DNA from: Acanthopleuribacter pedis
GTDB lineage: Bacteria > Acidobacteriota > Holophagae > Acanthopleuribacterales > Acanthopleuribacteraceae
Direction: 5' to 3'
DNA: 64,000 nt
NCBI RefSeq assembly: GCF_017377855.1
Contig: NZ_JAFREP010000034.1
Span: 41,248 to 105,247, forward strand
Part shown: one piece after another, positions 51,031 to 59,752 of the stretch
Layout: each line of letters opens with the position of its first letter
Numbering within the stretch: the stretch's first letter is position 1
Position numbers and translations under genes: made by a program
Notes under the pieces: model-generated
Database searches by the model: none
Told to the model about the DNA's origin: nothing
What the model saw: only the letters and a program-made list of their open reading frames with translations

Positions 51031-53799
51031 GTGAGTACACGTCACCTACGCTATTTTTTTCGGCCCAAATCAATCGCGGTCATCGGTGCATCAGCGCGCC
51101 ATGAGAACCTTGGGTCGGTCGTGCTGCGCAATTTGATCGACGCCGGTTACGAGGGCGAACTCTTTGTGGTGAACCAACGGGGGTACGCCCGCGTGCAAAA
51201 CAAACCCTGTTTCGCCAAGGTACGCCACCTACCCAAGGTGCCCTCGATGGCGATTATTTGCACCCCGCCGACGACCGTTCCCCGGCTTGTGCGCCAGCTT
51301 GGACGGTTTGGCGTTAAAGCCGCGTTGATTCTCATGGGCGGCCTGTCGCGGACGCAGAGCCGCTCCGGGCGTCCGCTGAAAGATTCCGTGTATGCCGCCG
51401 CCGAACGCTACGGGGTACGCGTGCTCGGCCCCAACAGCCTCGGTATTTTGGTGCCGGGCCATCGCATGAACGCCAGCTACGCACACCTCAACGTGAAGCC
51501 GGGCAACGTGGCTTACGTCGGCCAATCGGGCATTATGGGTTCGGCCATGATTGACTGGGCCCACGGGCGCGGCATTGGTTTTTCTCACTTCCTCACCCTG
51601 GGCGATGCGGTGGATGTGGAGATTACCGACATCATCGATTACCTTGCCGGCGACCCCAATACCAAAACCATATTGCTACACTTGGAGCGCATTACCTCGG
51701 CCGCCGGTTTCATTTCCGCGGTTCGTGCCGCCTCGCGCTCCAAGTTGGTGTTGGCCGTGAAAAGTGGCCGTGTGGCGGAAGCACAAGAAACACCGGCTGT
51801 ACCGCCCAGTGGCATCTTGTCGACGGATCAGGTCTACGATGCGGTGTTTCACCGTGCCGGCGTGTTGCGGGTTCACTCGACCGATGAAATGTTCGACGCG
51901 CTCGCCACCCTCTCCGCGGCCAAGAAACTGCGCGGTGAGCGACTGGCGATTATTTCCAACGGGGTGGGGCCGAGTGTGCTGGCCACGGACGGTTTGGTGT
52001 TGAACGGTGGGCGACTCGCCAAGGTGTCCGAGGAAACCATCAAACGTCTCGCCAAAATCTTGCCCGCGTTCTGGACACGTCGCAACCCGATTGACCTCAG
52101 CGCCGCCGCCAATGAGGTCCGTTATGCACGTGTCATGGAAATCGTTGCCGCCGATCCCGGGGTGGACGCCTTGCTGGTGATGTACGCGCCGACCCAGGCC
52201 GCACCGCCGATTGCCGTGGCGCGTGCCGTGGCCGAAACCGCGAAAAACATTGATCGGCCCGTATTGGTCAGTTGGATCGGTCTGACCAGCGTGCGCGAGA
52301 GTCGTGAACTCTTTGACAGCATGGGGGTTCCCCAATATTTCACCCCGGACAAAGCCGTGCGTGCCTTCATGCACATGGTTCACAACAACCGCCACCAAGC
52401 CGTTTTGTTGGAAACCCCGCCCGCGCTGACCGACAAAAGTTCCCTGGACCGCGCCAAGGTGCCTGAAATTATTGATCGCGCCAAAAAGGAGCGTCGCAAC
52501 CTGCTCCACGTGCGCGAGGTGCGCGACATCCTCACCGCCTTTGACGTGCCTTTTGTGGATACCCGTTTCTCCGAAAATGTTGACGAACTCTGTGAAGCCG
52601 CCGCGGATTTAGGTTACCCCGTGGCGTTAAAGTTCCTGCATTCCGCCAATACCCGCCCTTTTTGGTACCAGGCCGCGGGGAACCGACCCTTCCGCGGGAT
52701 TGTGTTGGCGATTGACAGCGAGGCGCGCTTGCGCGCCGCCGCCGGTCGTTTGGTAGAGCGTGCGCGGGAACGGTACCGCGATGGACGCGGCCTGGGTTAT
52801 GCGGTTCAAACCATGCGCAGCGGCATGGGGTATATCCAGCTTAATGTCGCCGTAACCCGGGATCCCGTGTTCGGCCCGCTGCTGTTGTTCGGTGAAGGCG
52901 GCCCGCCGACCGCGGTGATGTCCGACCGTCGCATCGGCCTGCCCCCACTGAACATCGCCCTCGCCCGTGACCTTGTGCGCGGCGCTTGGGTTTATTCACT
53001 GATCCAGGCTTTTGGGGATCGATCCGACGTCTTGCTGGACGAACTGTGCAAAATCTTGGTCCACCTCTCCCAGCTTGTTGTCGACAATCCCGAAATTGAA
53101 GGTTTGGAAGTGAACCCACTCCTGATGAACCGCGACGGTCTCATCGCCTTGGACGGCATGTGTCGTTTGGGTGAACCCCGTGCTTCCTTGATTCAGGCCT
53201 ACCCGGAAGAACTTCGCGAGTTGGCCGTCACCCGAAAAGGTCGCCGGGTGGAATTGCGCCCGATTCGCGGCGAAGACGAACCGGCCCACGCCGAATTCGC
53301 CCGTAGACTGTCGCGGGAATCGATTCGTTTTCGGTTTTTTCACCATCGCACCTCGATCGGCCACACCGAAATGGCGCGGCTTACCCAAATCGATTACGAC
53401 CGTGAAATGGCGTTTATCGCCACGGAAGGCATTAAGGGTGTCAGCCACACCCTTGCGGTGATTCGTATTTGGATTGACGCCGATAATATCAGTTGCGAGT
53501 TTGCGATTATCGTCCGCGATGATCTGGCGGGGGAGGGGCTCGGCAGTATGTTGATGCGCAAAATGATTGACTACGCCCGTGCCCGCGGCATCTTGATCAT
53601 GACCGGCACCGTGTTGCCAGAAAATGAACCCATGTTACGGCTTGCATCGCGGCACGACTTCCAGAGTCGCTACAACAGCGACGAGGGCGTGATGGAGATT
53701 TGGCTACCGCTAAACGAACCCGCCAATGAGTGGCAGCGCAGGCGGATGCGCATTCCCGGCAGCTACAACCCGGACGAGGACGACGAGGACGACGATTAG
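51031..53799 (+). CDS. Pat/YfiQ-like protein acetyltransferase: CoA-binding, succinyl-CoA-ligase-like, ATP-grasp and GNAT domains
   Basis: 922 residues. GTG 51031 lies seven bases after GAGGAG. Domains in order: CoA-binding Rossmann fold (about 8-105, RPKSIAVIGASARHENLGSV); succinyl-CoA-synthetase-like flavodoxin fold (about 140-460, GPNSLGILVPGHRMNASYAH); an ATP-grasp region (about 490-715); and a GNAT domain (about 735-895) with RDDLAGEGLGSMLMRKMIDY. In ADP-forming acyl-CoA synthetases a catalytic His lies in an S-H-T-G motif after KSGR; here the matching stretch reads VPPSG, so ligase activity is doubtful, as in Salmonella Pat. A C-terminal tail is acidic (DEDDEDDD). The protein probably acetylates lysines of acyl-CoA synthetases, possibly the ligase encoded downstream. 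Confidence 0.85.
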   Translation: MSTRHLRYFFRPKSIAVIGASARHENLGSVVLRNLIDAGYEGELFVVNQRGYARVQNKPCFAKVRHLPKVPSMAIICTPPTTVPRLVRQLGRFGVKAALILMGGLSRTQSRSGRPLKDSVYAAAERYGVRVLGPNSLGILVPGHRMNASYAHLNVKPGNVAYVGQSGIMGSAMIDWAHGRGIGFSHFLTLGDAVDVEITDIIDYLAGDPNTKTILLHLERITSAAGFISAVRAASRSKLVLAVKSGRVAEAQETPAVPPSGILSTDQVYDAVFHRAGVLRVHSTDEMFDALATLSAAKKLRGERLAIISNGVGPSVLATDGLVLNGGRLAKVSEETIKRLAKILPAFWTRRNPIDLSAAANEVRYARVMEIVAADPGVDALLVMYAPTQAAPPIAVARAVAETAKNIDRPVLVSWIGLTSVRESRELFDSMGVPQYFTPDKAVRAFMHMVHNNRHQAVLLETPPALTDKSSLDRAKVPEIIDRAKKERRNLLHVREVRDILTAFDVPFVDTRFSENVDELCEAAADLGYPVALKFLHSANTRPFWYQAAGNRPFRGIVLAIDSEARLRAAAGRLVERARERYRDGRGLGYAVQTMRSGMGYIQLNVAVTRDPVFGPLLLFGEGGPPTAVMSDRRIGLPPLNIALARDLVRGAWVYSLIQAFGDRSDVLLDELCKILVHLSQLVVDNPEIEGLEVNPLLMNRDGLIALDGMCRLGEPRASLIQAYPEELRELAVTRKGRRVELRPIRGEDEPAHAEFARRLSRESIRFRFFHHRTSIGHTEMARLTQIDYDREMAFIATEGIKGVSHTLAVIRIWIDADNISCEFAIIVRDDLAGEGLGSMLMRKMIDYARARGILIMTGTVLPENEPMLRLASRHDFQSRYNSDEGVMEIWLPLNEPANEWQRRRMRIPGSYNPDEDDEDDD

Positions 53800-53964
53800 C
53801 TCGTCAGCCCCAGCCCGCGCGGCCAAACAACTTGACAGGACCCGCGTTTTCCAATAGGTTGGGCGACGGAGTCTTGCGCCGTGGATTTGCGCCACCGCAT
53901 GGGCGGACACCGAAACAGAGACGCCCATTGATGCCCAGAAGAACCAATGCATGGGGAGCCGAGG

Positions 53965-54201
53965 ATGAGTGAGTTATCGTTTGAACAATTTAAAAAAATC
54001 GTTGCCGAACAGTTGGGCATCGATAAGGCCAGGTTAGCCGAAACGAGTCATTTGACGGATGATTTGGGTGCCGATTCGATTGCGATGGTGAACATCGTTG
54101 CCGAAGTAGAGGCCTTGCTTGACGAAGAATTTGACGAGGTTCCCTTCGAGGACATCGAGACCTTGGGTCAAGCGTACAAACTGCTGACAGAACAAGGATA
54201 A
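53965..54201 (+). CDS. Acyl carrier protein
   Basis: 78 residues. ATG 53965 follows GGAGCCGAGG. The four-helix carrier fold is clear, with the phosphopantetheine site DLGADSIAMVNIVAEVE (Ser38). The attachment motif reads DSI instead of the usual DSL, as in some secondary-metabolism carriers. It starts 165 bases after the Pat-like gene and ends three bases before the PhyH gene, so the two are coupled. It probably carries an acyl group loaded by the fatty acyl-AMP ligase at 55290; that link is inference. Confidence 0.92.
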   Translation: MSELSFEQFKKIVAEQLGIDKARLAETSHLTDDLGADSIAMVNIVAEVEALLDEEFDEVPFEDIETLGQAYKLLTEQG

Positions 54202-54204
54202 AGT

Positions 54205-55143
54205 ATGAGTAGTGTTGGGGCTTTGGGTGAAGTAACGCGTGGTGCCGAAGCGCGTGAAATACACCAAACCTACGCCGAGGAAGGGTTTATTGTCGCCCGC
54301 GGCTTAATCGACCCCGCGTTGTGCGAGAAAACACGCGCGTTGTTTGCCGAGCAAGTGCGCCCTTTTGAGGGCCGGATTTTACGGCAGACCACCTCCAAAC
54401 AGGAGCGGCACAACATCAATGAACACGGCCACGTGACCAACCCGATGTTGGACGTCCACGAGACCATGCGCGACCAATTCCCCGCCTTCCACGGCTCGGT
54501 GCTTGATGTGTTGACCCATCCCGAGCTGGTAAAAACCGTGGAAACCCTGTTTGGCGAAGAAGCCATGATGGTGCAGAGCATGTACTTCGAAAGCAGTCGT
54601 GGTACCGATCCCCACATGGATACCCATTTTATTGACGCCGCCGAAAAAGGCCGCTTGGTGGGTGTGTGGATTGCGCTTGAGGACATTGACGAAAAAGCCG
54701 GTCGTTTCTGCGTGTATCCCAAAAGTCACCGCATCTACGAGGACGGTCTGTTTTCGGAAGAGGCGCAAGAAGCCGCGCGAACCTATGAGGATCACTCCTG
54801 CTCGGTCATTCGCGGTTATCAGTTGGAAGGCAAAAGTTTTTCTCTGAACAGCGTCACCAAATCGCGCCGTTTGCTGCGCAAGTACCTGCAAGTTTCCGGT
54901 TTTGAGCCCTACAGTCCGGCTTTGAAAGCGGGCGACGTGCTTTTCTTCTCCTCGCTTGCGATCCACTCCAGTAACAAGCCGACGGGCGTGGGCCAGACCC
55001 GCAACTCGTTGACCTGCCACTGGGTGCCCAAGGCATGTGGTTATGCGCGTCACGGCATTTACGAGCCGATTCCCGCTGATCTGATGCAGGTCCGCGATGT
55101 GTGGATGCAAAACCAACATCGACCCCAGGCGACACCGGCCTAA
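54205..55143 (+). CDS. Phytanoyl-CoA dioxygenase (PhyH) family Fe(II)/2-oxoglutarate oxygenase
   Basis: 312 residues, beginning three bases after the ACP stop. Iron ligands are visible: His137 and Asp139 in DPHMDTHF and the distal His254 in SLAIHSSNKP, with Arg266 downstream for 2-oxoglutarate. The double-stranded beta-helix strands LVGVWIALEDIDEKAGRFCV and GDVLFFSS are typical. The family hydroxylates aliphatic carbons, often of CoA- or carrier-bound acyl chains. Tight coupling to an ACP suggests the substrate is an ACP-bound acyl or aminoacyl chain. The stop codon lies at the left end of a family B repeat. Confidence 0.88.
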   Translation: MSSVGALGEVTRGAEAREIHQTYAEEGFIVARGLIDPALCEKTRALFAEQVRPFEGRILRQTTSKQERHNINEHGHVTNPMLDVHETMRDQFPAFHGSVLDVLTHPELVKTVETLFGEEAMMVQSMYFESSRGTDPHMDTHFIDAAEKGRLVGVWIALEDIDEKAGRFCVYPKSHRIYEDGLFSEEAQEAARTYEDHSCSVIRGYQLEGKSFSLNSVTKSRRLLRKYLQVSGFEPYSPALKAGDVLFFSSLAIHSSNKPTGVGQTRNSLTCHWVPKACGYARHGIYEPIPADLMQVRDVWMQNQHRPQATPA

Positions 55144-55194
55144 CCCGCGATTGTCACAAGGATTCGTCGCAGAATTCCCCGTGAGAAATGCAGG
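55141..55194. repeat. Short family B repeat, copy 3
   Basis: TAACCCGCGATTGTCACAAG followed by GATTCGTCGC, then CCGTGAGAAATGCAGG. These are the two terminal arms of the family B element joined almost directly, without the interior of the longer copies. It overlaps the PhyH stop codon. Confidence 0.6.
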
Positions 55195-55224
55195 CACACG
55201 TTTGATTTTTGGTTAACCCGTTAC

Positions 55225-55259
55225 GAGGGCGTCGCGCGAGTTTCGCGACGCCCTCTTTT
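55225..55259 (+). terminator. Rho-independent terminator between PhyH and FAAL genes
   Basis: GAGGGCGTCGCG, a seven-base loop, CGCGACGCCCTC, then four T residues. It implies that the ACP-PhyH transcript largely ends before the ligase gene 30 bases downstream, or that read-through sets the ratio. Confidence 0.85.
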
Positions 55260-55289
55260 GCGTTGTTCTCCCGATTGGAGTGAAGTGTT

Positions 55290-56909
55290 ATGTTGCCTCA
55301 GCCGATTTTACCCAAGGATCCCATGGTGGATATTCCCTCTCTGACCGCGATGCTCGCGCGTCGGGCCGAGCTGACCCCGGATCGTACCGCCGTGGTTTTC
55401 GGCGACGCCGCCCATACCTATGCGAGCCTTTGGGAGGCCGTGCGGCACTTTGCCGGTTACCTCCAGGACCGGGGTGTGATGGCGGGTGATCGCGTCCTGC
55501 TGCGTCTGCCCAACAGTGCCGATTTCTTTGCCGCCTATTACGGGGTTCAGTATCTCGGCGCCGTTGCCGTGCCTGTTTTTCACGGTTCCTCCGCGGCTCG
55601 GGTCGCCCTGCTCGCCAAATTGTGCGGCGCGCGGATGGTGGTGACCGCCAAAAACATCGCGGGCCCGGAACGCGACGCCGTTCTTTCGGACAGTGGTTTG
55701 CCGGATTTGGTGTTCGGCGATTGTGAGCAGGGCCGCGCTTTTGAGGGCGCGGCTGAACCGGCCGCGGTGACCTCGGAAGATCTGGCCATGCTGCAATACA
55801 CCTCGGGTACTACCGGGGACTCCAAGGGCGTGATGCTGACCCACGGCAACTTGATCGCCAACGTGCGTCAAATGATCCCCGCCGCCGAATTCGTGGCCGA
55901 GGATGTGTTCGTGAGTTGGTTACCGGTTTACCACGACATGGGTTTGATCACCATGACCATGTGCCCCTTTTATCTGGGCGCCAAGCTGGTTTTGCTTCCC
56001 GTTTCGCCCAAACCCTTCCCCTGGTTCAAAGCCATCAAGGAACACGGTGGCACCATGACCGCCGCGCCTGATTTCGGCTACCGGTTTGCGACCAAATTCT
56101 CCAAGGGCGGCGGTGCTTACGATCTGTCCAGCCTCAAGCGGGCCCTGATCGCGGCGGAACCCGTGCGCCCCAAAACGATTGAACGCTTTGAATCCAAGTT
56201 CGATTTACCGGGTGTTCTCAAGCCGGGATACGGTCTGGCCGAGGCTTCCGTGGCCGTCACCTTTTGGGACATGCAACGGGGGGACCGCGTGGTTGACGGC
56301 GAGGGCCATGTCTCCGCCGGCAAAGCCATTCCCGGCATGGAAGCGGCCGTGGTCGTTGACGAACGTTTTGCCGCGACCGGGGAGCACGGTGAAATTGTGA
56401 TGCGTAGCCCATCCTGCACCCAGGGTTACTACCGCAATCCCACCGCCACCGAGGCTTTGCATTGGCGGGACGGCTGGATTCGTACCGGTGACATTGGTTA
56501 CCTAGATGAAAACGGCCTGCTGTTTATTGTCGGTCGTTCCAAACACATCATTATCAAGGCCGGTCGGAACTTGGCCCCGCGTGAGATTGAAGAAATCGCG
56601 GAGGACGTGCCCGGCATTCGTTTGTCCGCCGCGCTCGGCATAAGCGGTGAGGACATTCAGGGCGAGCAAATTCATCTGTTTATTGAAATTGAAAAACGCA
56701 GCCCGGACGCCGCACTCCTCACCGCCTTATCGCAACGCGTGACCCAGGCGGTATTTGATGTGTTGGGGTACCGTCCCGACAAGGTTCACCTGGGTAAAAA
56801 CAAACTCATCCCGCGCACCCACAACGGAAAAATTCAATATGGAAAGCTCAAACAAGCCTGGCTGGACGGGTCTTTGCATCGGGACGGCTTGCTGCATGTT
56901 GTCGAATAG
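55290..56909 (+). CDS. Fatty acyl-AMP ligase (FAAL-type adenylate-forming enzyme)
   Basis: 539 residues from ATG 55290 after GGAGTG. Adenylation motifs are intact: the P-loop LQYTSGTTGDSKGVMLTHGN, LPVYHDMGLI, PGYGLAEASVAVTF, WIRTGDIGYLDENGLLFIVG, and RSKHIIIKAGRNLAPREIEE. The HDMGLI and GRN-x-APREIE patterns fit fatty acyl-AMP ligases, which load acyl adenylates on a carrier protein rather than on CoA. NGKIQYGKLKQAWL at the end supplies the catalytic lysine region. With the ACP and PhyH just upstream it forms an acyl loading and hydroxylation set. The Pat-like gene nearby may regulate it by acetylation, which is inference. Confidence 0.88.
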   Translation: MLPQPILPKDPMVDIPSLTAMLARRAELTPDRTAVVFGDAAHTYASLWEAVRHFAGYLQDRGVMAGDRVLLRLPNSADFFAAYYGVQYLGAVAVPVFHGSSAARVALLAKLCGARMVVTAKNIAGPERDAVLSDSGLPDLVFGDCEQGRAFEGAAEPAAVTSEDLAMLQYTSGTTGDSKGVMLTHGNLIANVRQMIPAAEFVAEDVFVSWLPVYHDMGLITMTMCPFYLGAKLVLLPVSPKPFPWFKAIKEHGGTMTAAPDFGYRFATKFSKGGGAYDLSSLKRALIAAEPVRPKTIERFESKFDLPGVLKPGYGLAEASVAVTFWDMQRGDRVVDGEGHVSAGKAIPGMEAAVVVDERFAATGEHGEIVMRSPSCTQGYYRNPTATEALHWRDGWIRTGDIGYLDENGLLFIVGRSKHIIIKAGRNLAPREIEEIAEDVPGIRLSAALGISGEDIQGEQIHLFIEIEKRSPDAALLTALSQRVTQAVFDVLGYRPDKVHLGKNKLIPRTHNGKIQYGKLKQAWLDGSLHRDGLLHVVE

Positions 56910-57297
56910 CGTTTTTATTGATGCCGCTGGACGCTAAAATGCGCTTTGTGAGATGAACGGCCGCGGAACCGCTCGCGGTCACCGTTTTTTCGAGCGATTG
57001 TGTTATCATGCCGCGTTAACCCGCATGGTGAACCGCGACCCGTGAACAGGCATGTTCCCTTTAAGGCCAACCTTGCCGGAACAAGGGGGTTCGCCGCGGG
57101 ACCGGCAACTTTGGCGCCGTCGAGAACTGTCCCGAGAAGGCGGAACACGACCGCATCGAGCTGGGAAAAAGTTGGGAGATCGATGGCTGTCGCCCCGGTG
57201 TTTCCTCGCGGGCGTATGATGTTCATGGAACGGCAAAAATGGTAATCTAAGCTTTCTCCTAAAAGGAGCGGCCCCGGGGACCAAGAAGGGTGGATGG
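56910..57297. other. 388-base region without a supportable gene
   Basis: No credible frame or terminator with a T-run was seen. It should hold the promoter of the large unknown gene, whose start has AAAGGAGCGG some 30 bases upstream and a weaker AAGGGTGG just before it. Confidence 0.3.
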
Positions 57298-59652
57298 ATG
57301 ATATTTAAGGCCTTTGTTGAGCTATTTCCGAGCGAGGTTTTTTCCCTGCGCCGGATTACGCCGGCCAAAGACACACCGATTGCCGATAAAACCTATTTTG
57401 TCTTCGAGTTTTACCCCGCCCAAACCGGGCCTGGCGGCGGCGATATGCGCCGTGTTCTGCTCGCCCTTTACAGCGACGATTTAACCAATGATTGGACCTT
57501 TTTCCATTTGAGTCTCGATCCGGGTCGCCCCGATTTCGGCCCTTGCCTACACCCGGACTTTGTCAACGGGGCCAACTCGATGATTCTTTTAAAGGCCTTG
57601 CTCGACGAATTTAACGCCGATCCCCATTTTTATGCCGGGCTTCAGGAACGCTTCGGTTTGTTTCGCAGGGAACTGACCGGCAAGAAATACCGCGGCAAAC
57701 CTTTTGGCTCCTTTTCCGGCGTCATGAAAGAAGGCAACCCGCTGCGTGTCCCCCCGGTTGATACCTTTGGCCCCGAACATCCCGCCTGGTGGCTTCAATC
57801 CCTGGAGGGCAAGGTCGCCGCGCTTCATGAAATGATGGAGCAAGGCGAAGACGCTTCCTTTCCCGGTGCCGGTGAACCCGTGGATCACGAAACGCGGCTC
57901 AAGGAATTGTCCGTTTTAATGGAGCCCTTGCTCCCGGAAATTCAAACCAGACGCCCCCCGCGTATCAGTCAGGTTTTGGAACGGTTCATCGATATGCACC
58001 ACGATGCGGCCCTGCTGTTCCTGGAACTGTTACAGATGCATTACCCCCATAAAGAGGAAGAACCTGGCCCTGAATATCAACTGAGTTACTATCTTTTCTG
58101 TGAGGCGCTCCATAAACTCAAGTATGGTTTAGAGCGCAATTGGCGTTGGGCCGCGCCGATGTGGGAGCAGGTTCAAGAAACCATTGCCGATAAAATCCTG
58201 GTGCCGCACATGGGACAGTTTGTCCAGCAGGACGTGATGGAAGCCCTGCGCGAAAGCGGTATGGAGCCCGATTTCGTGTTAATCGAGGCCGCCCAAGAAT
58301 TGGCCGAATACTACAACCGTTTTTCAGGACGTGACTCCATTGAAGAAATGGAAGCCATTCTTGAGGATATGGAACGTCAAGGCTTTGACGATCCTTTTGT
58401 GTTGGTGGAGCTGTTCCTGCCTCAACTACGCCTGATCCCACCCGAGGGCCAGCTTCAAATACTCTCGTTCCTGGCCGGGTACCGCAATCCTGTCATCCGC
58501 GAGATCGTGGGTTTGATGTGTCTGCATCACGACAGCGAGGTGCGCGTGCTGGTACCCGACATCCTCACCCAGGCTGCTCACGACGGTATGGTTTCGCCCG
58601 TTACCTTTCGGCGCTTGATCACCATGCGCAACTGGTTGCCGGAGGAACAACGTTCGCCCCTGGACGCCACCATTAAATCACTGCGCCGAGGCGGCTTAAG
58701 CCCGGAACCCAGCGAGAAAGGGCAACTGGTTTCGGTATATGCCAGTTTGATCGACGGATCCGGCTCGCAGGGCTTGTGGCTTGTCATCCAGCAAAAAGAC
58801 CAGGTCATGCTCGCCAACCTTTTGCTCAAGCAAGGACTCGGTGTGCAAGACGTGTGGTGTAGTTATTTCGATAGCCAGGCCGATCTCAAACAAGAACTGG
58901 ACATGGTTAAAAACCAAATCATTTATTACAAGGTCGATCCCGGCTATTTGGATCTGGTGCTTCAGGCCCACATCGCCGAGGGTTTCGAGCATGACGCGGT
59001 CCCGCCTACCGGCTTGATGTTGGTTGCCGAGACCCTGGGTCACACCGATTGGGGGGCCCAGGTTCAGGAAGCCGGTGAACTGATCGAGATGTTCCATGAA
59101 CACATGCCCAAAACCTACCGCAATCCCAAGCGTTGGCCGACCCTCGCCAATCAGAACCGGGAATGGTTGATGCGGTCCGGGTTACACGAAACCTGGTTCG
59201 ATGATGACGAGGCCGTCGAAAACGTGCTGTTTGCCAAAATCGGCGAACCCCAGACGTGGCTGCAAGACCTTGACGTCACCGCCGAGGTTCTGATTCAACA
59301 CATCTTCGAACCGCGGCGGCGCCAGTGGATGAACCGTTTCCTATGGACGGGTATCTGGCTGTACCACGTGCGACCCAAGCCCCGTGCGCCATGGCATCTG
59401 TTTTTGATCCACGCGGCGCTGATCCGCGGCGGTTTCCCGCTCAGTGATTTGGGCGCGGTCGGCACCGTGCTGATTCAAACTATGTATTCGGCGTATTACC
59501 GTGCGCTCAACGAAAACGCCTCGCCGGCGGTGCATACGTTCGACTCCATCCCGGCCGCGGTGGATCCGGCCCCGCTGATTGAGGAGCCAAAGGAAGAGGA
59601 AGAACCGCCGCCGTCCAACCTGATCCCCTTCACCCGCGTGAGGAACAAATAA
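57298..59652 (+). CDS. Large soluble protein of unknown function
   Basis: 784 residues. The start is taken as the ATG at 57298. The first 110 residues mix strands and helices (FKAFVELFPSEVFSLRRITP, KTYFVFEFYPAQ) and may form a small ligand domain. The central part (about 200-560) is helix-rich, with HEAT/TPR-like pairs (FIDMHHDAALLFLELLQMHY, DPFVLVELFLPQLRLIPPEG, HDSEVRVLVPDILTQAAHDG). The tail is Pro/Glu-rich (EEPKEEEEPPPSNLIPF). No signal peptide, membrane segment or catalytic motif was recognised. It is monocistronic. It could be a scaffold or a protein-quality factor; nothing firmer can be said. Confidence 0.75.
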   Translation: MIFKAFVELFPSEVFSLRRITPAKDTPIADKTYFVFEFYPAQTGPGGGDMRRVLLALYSDDLTNDWTFFHLSLDPGRPDFGPCLHPDFVNGANSMILLKALLDEFNADPHFYAGLQERFGLFRRELTGKKYRGKPFGSFSGVMKEGNPLRVPPVDTFGPEHPAWWLQSLEGKVAALHEMMEQGEDASFPGAGEPVDHETRLKELSVLMEPLLPEIQTRRPPRISQVLERFIDMHHDAALLFLELLQMHYPHKEEEPGPEYQLSYYLFCEALHKLKYGLERNWRWAAPMWEQVQETIADKILVPHMGQFVQQDVMEALRESGMEPDFVLIEAAQELAEYYNRFSGRDSIEEMEAILEDMERQGFDDPFVLVELFLPQLRLIPPEGQLQILSFLAGYRNPVIREIVGLMCLHHDSEVRVLVPDILTQAAHDGMVSPVTFRRLITMRNWLPEEQRSPLDATIKSLRRGGLSPEPSEKGQLVSVYASLIDGSGSQGLWLVIQQKDQVMLANLLLKQGLGVQDVWCSYFDSQADLKQELDMVKNQIIYYKVDPGYLDLVLQAHIAEGFEHDAVPPTGLMLVAETLGHTDWGAQVQEAGELIEMFHEHMPKTYRNPKRWPTLANQNREWLMRSGLHETWFDDDEAVENVLFAKIGEPQTWLQDLDVTAEVLIQHIFEPRRRQWMNRFLWTGIWLYHVRPKPRAPWHLFLIHAALIRGGFPLSDLGAVGTVLIQTMYSAYYRALNENASPAVHTFDSIPAAVDPAPLIEEPKEEEEPPPSNLIPFTRVRNK

Positions 59653-59752
59653 AGGTCGTGGGCCCGTGGACCCAAGCGGCCGAAGCGCGATGATCGGTTA
59701 ACCGAAACCAGCGCGCGCCGACGCGCGAATCCCAAAGGTGGGGTGATCGGCA

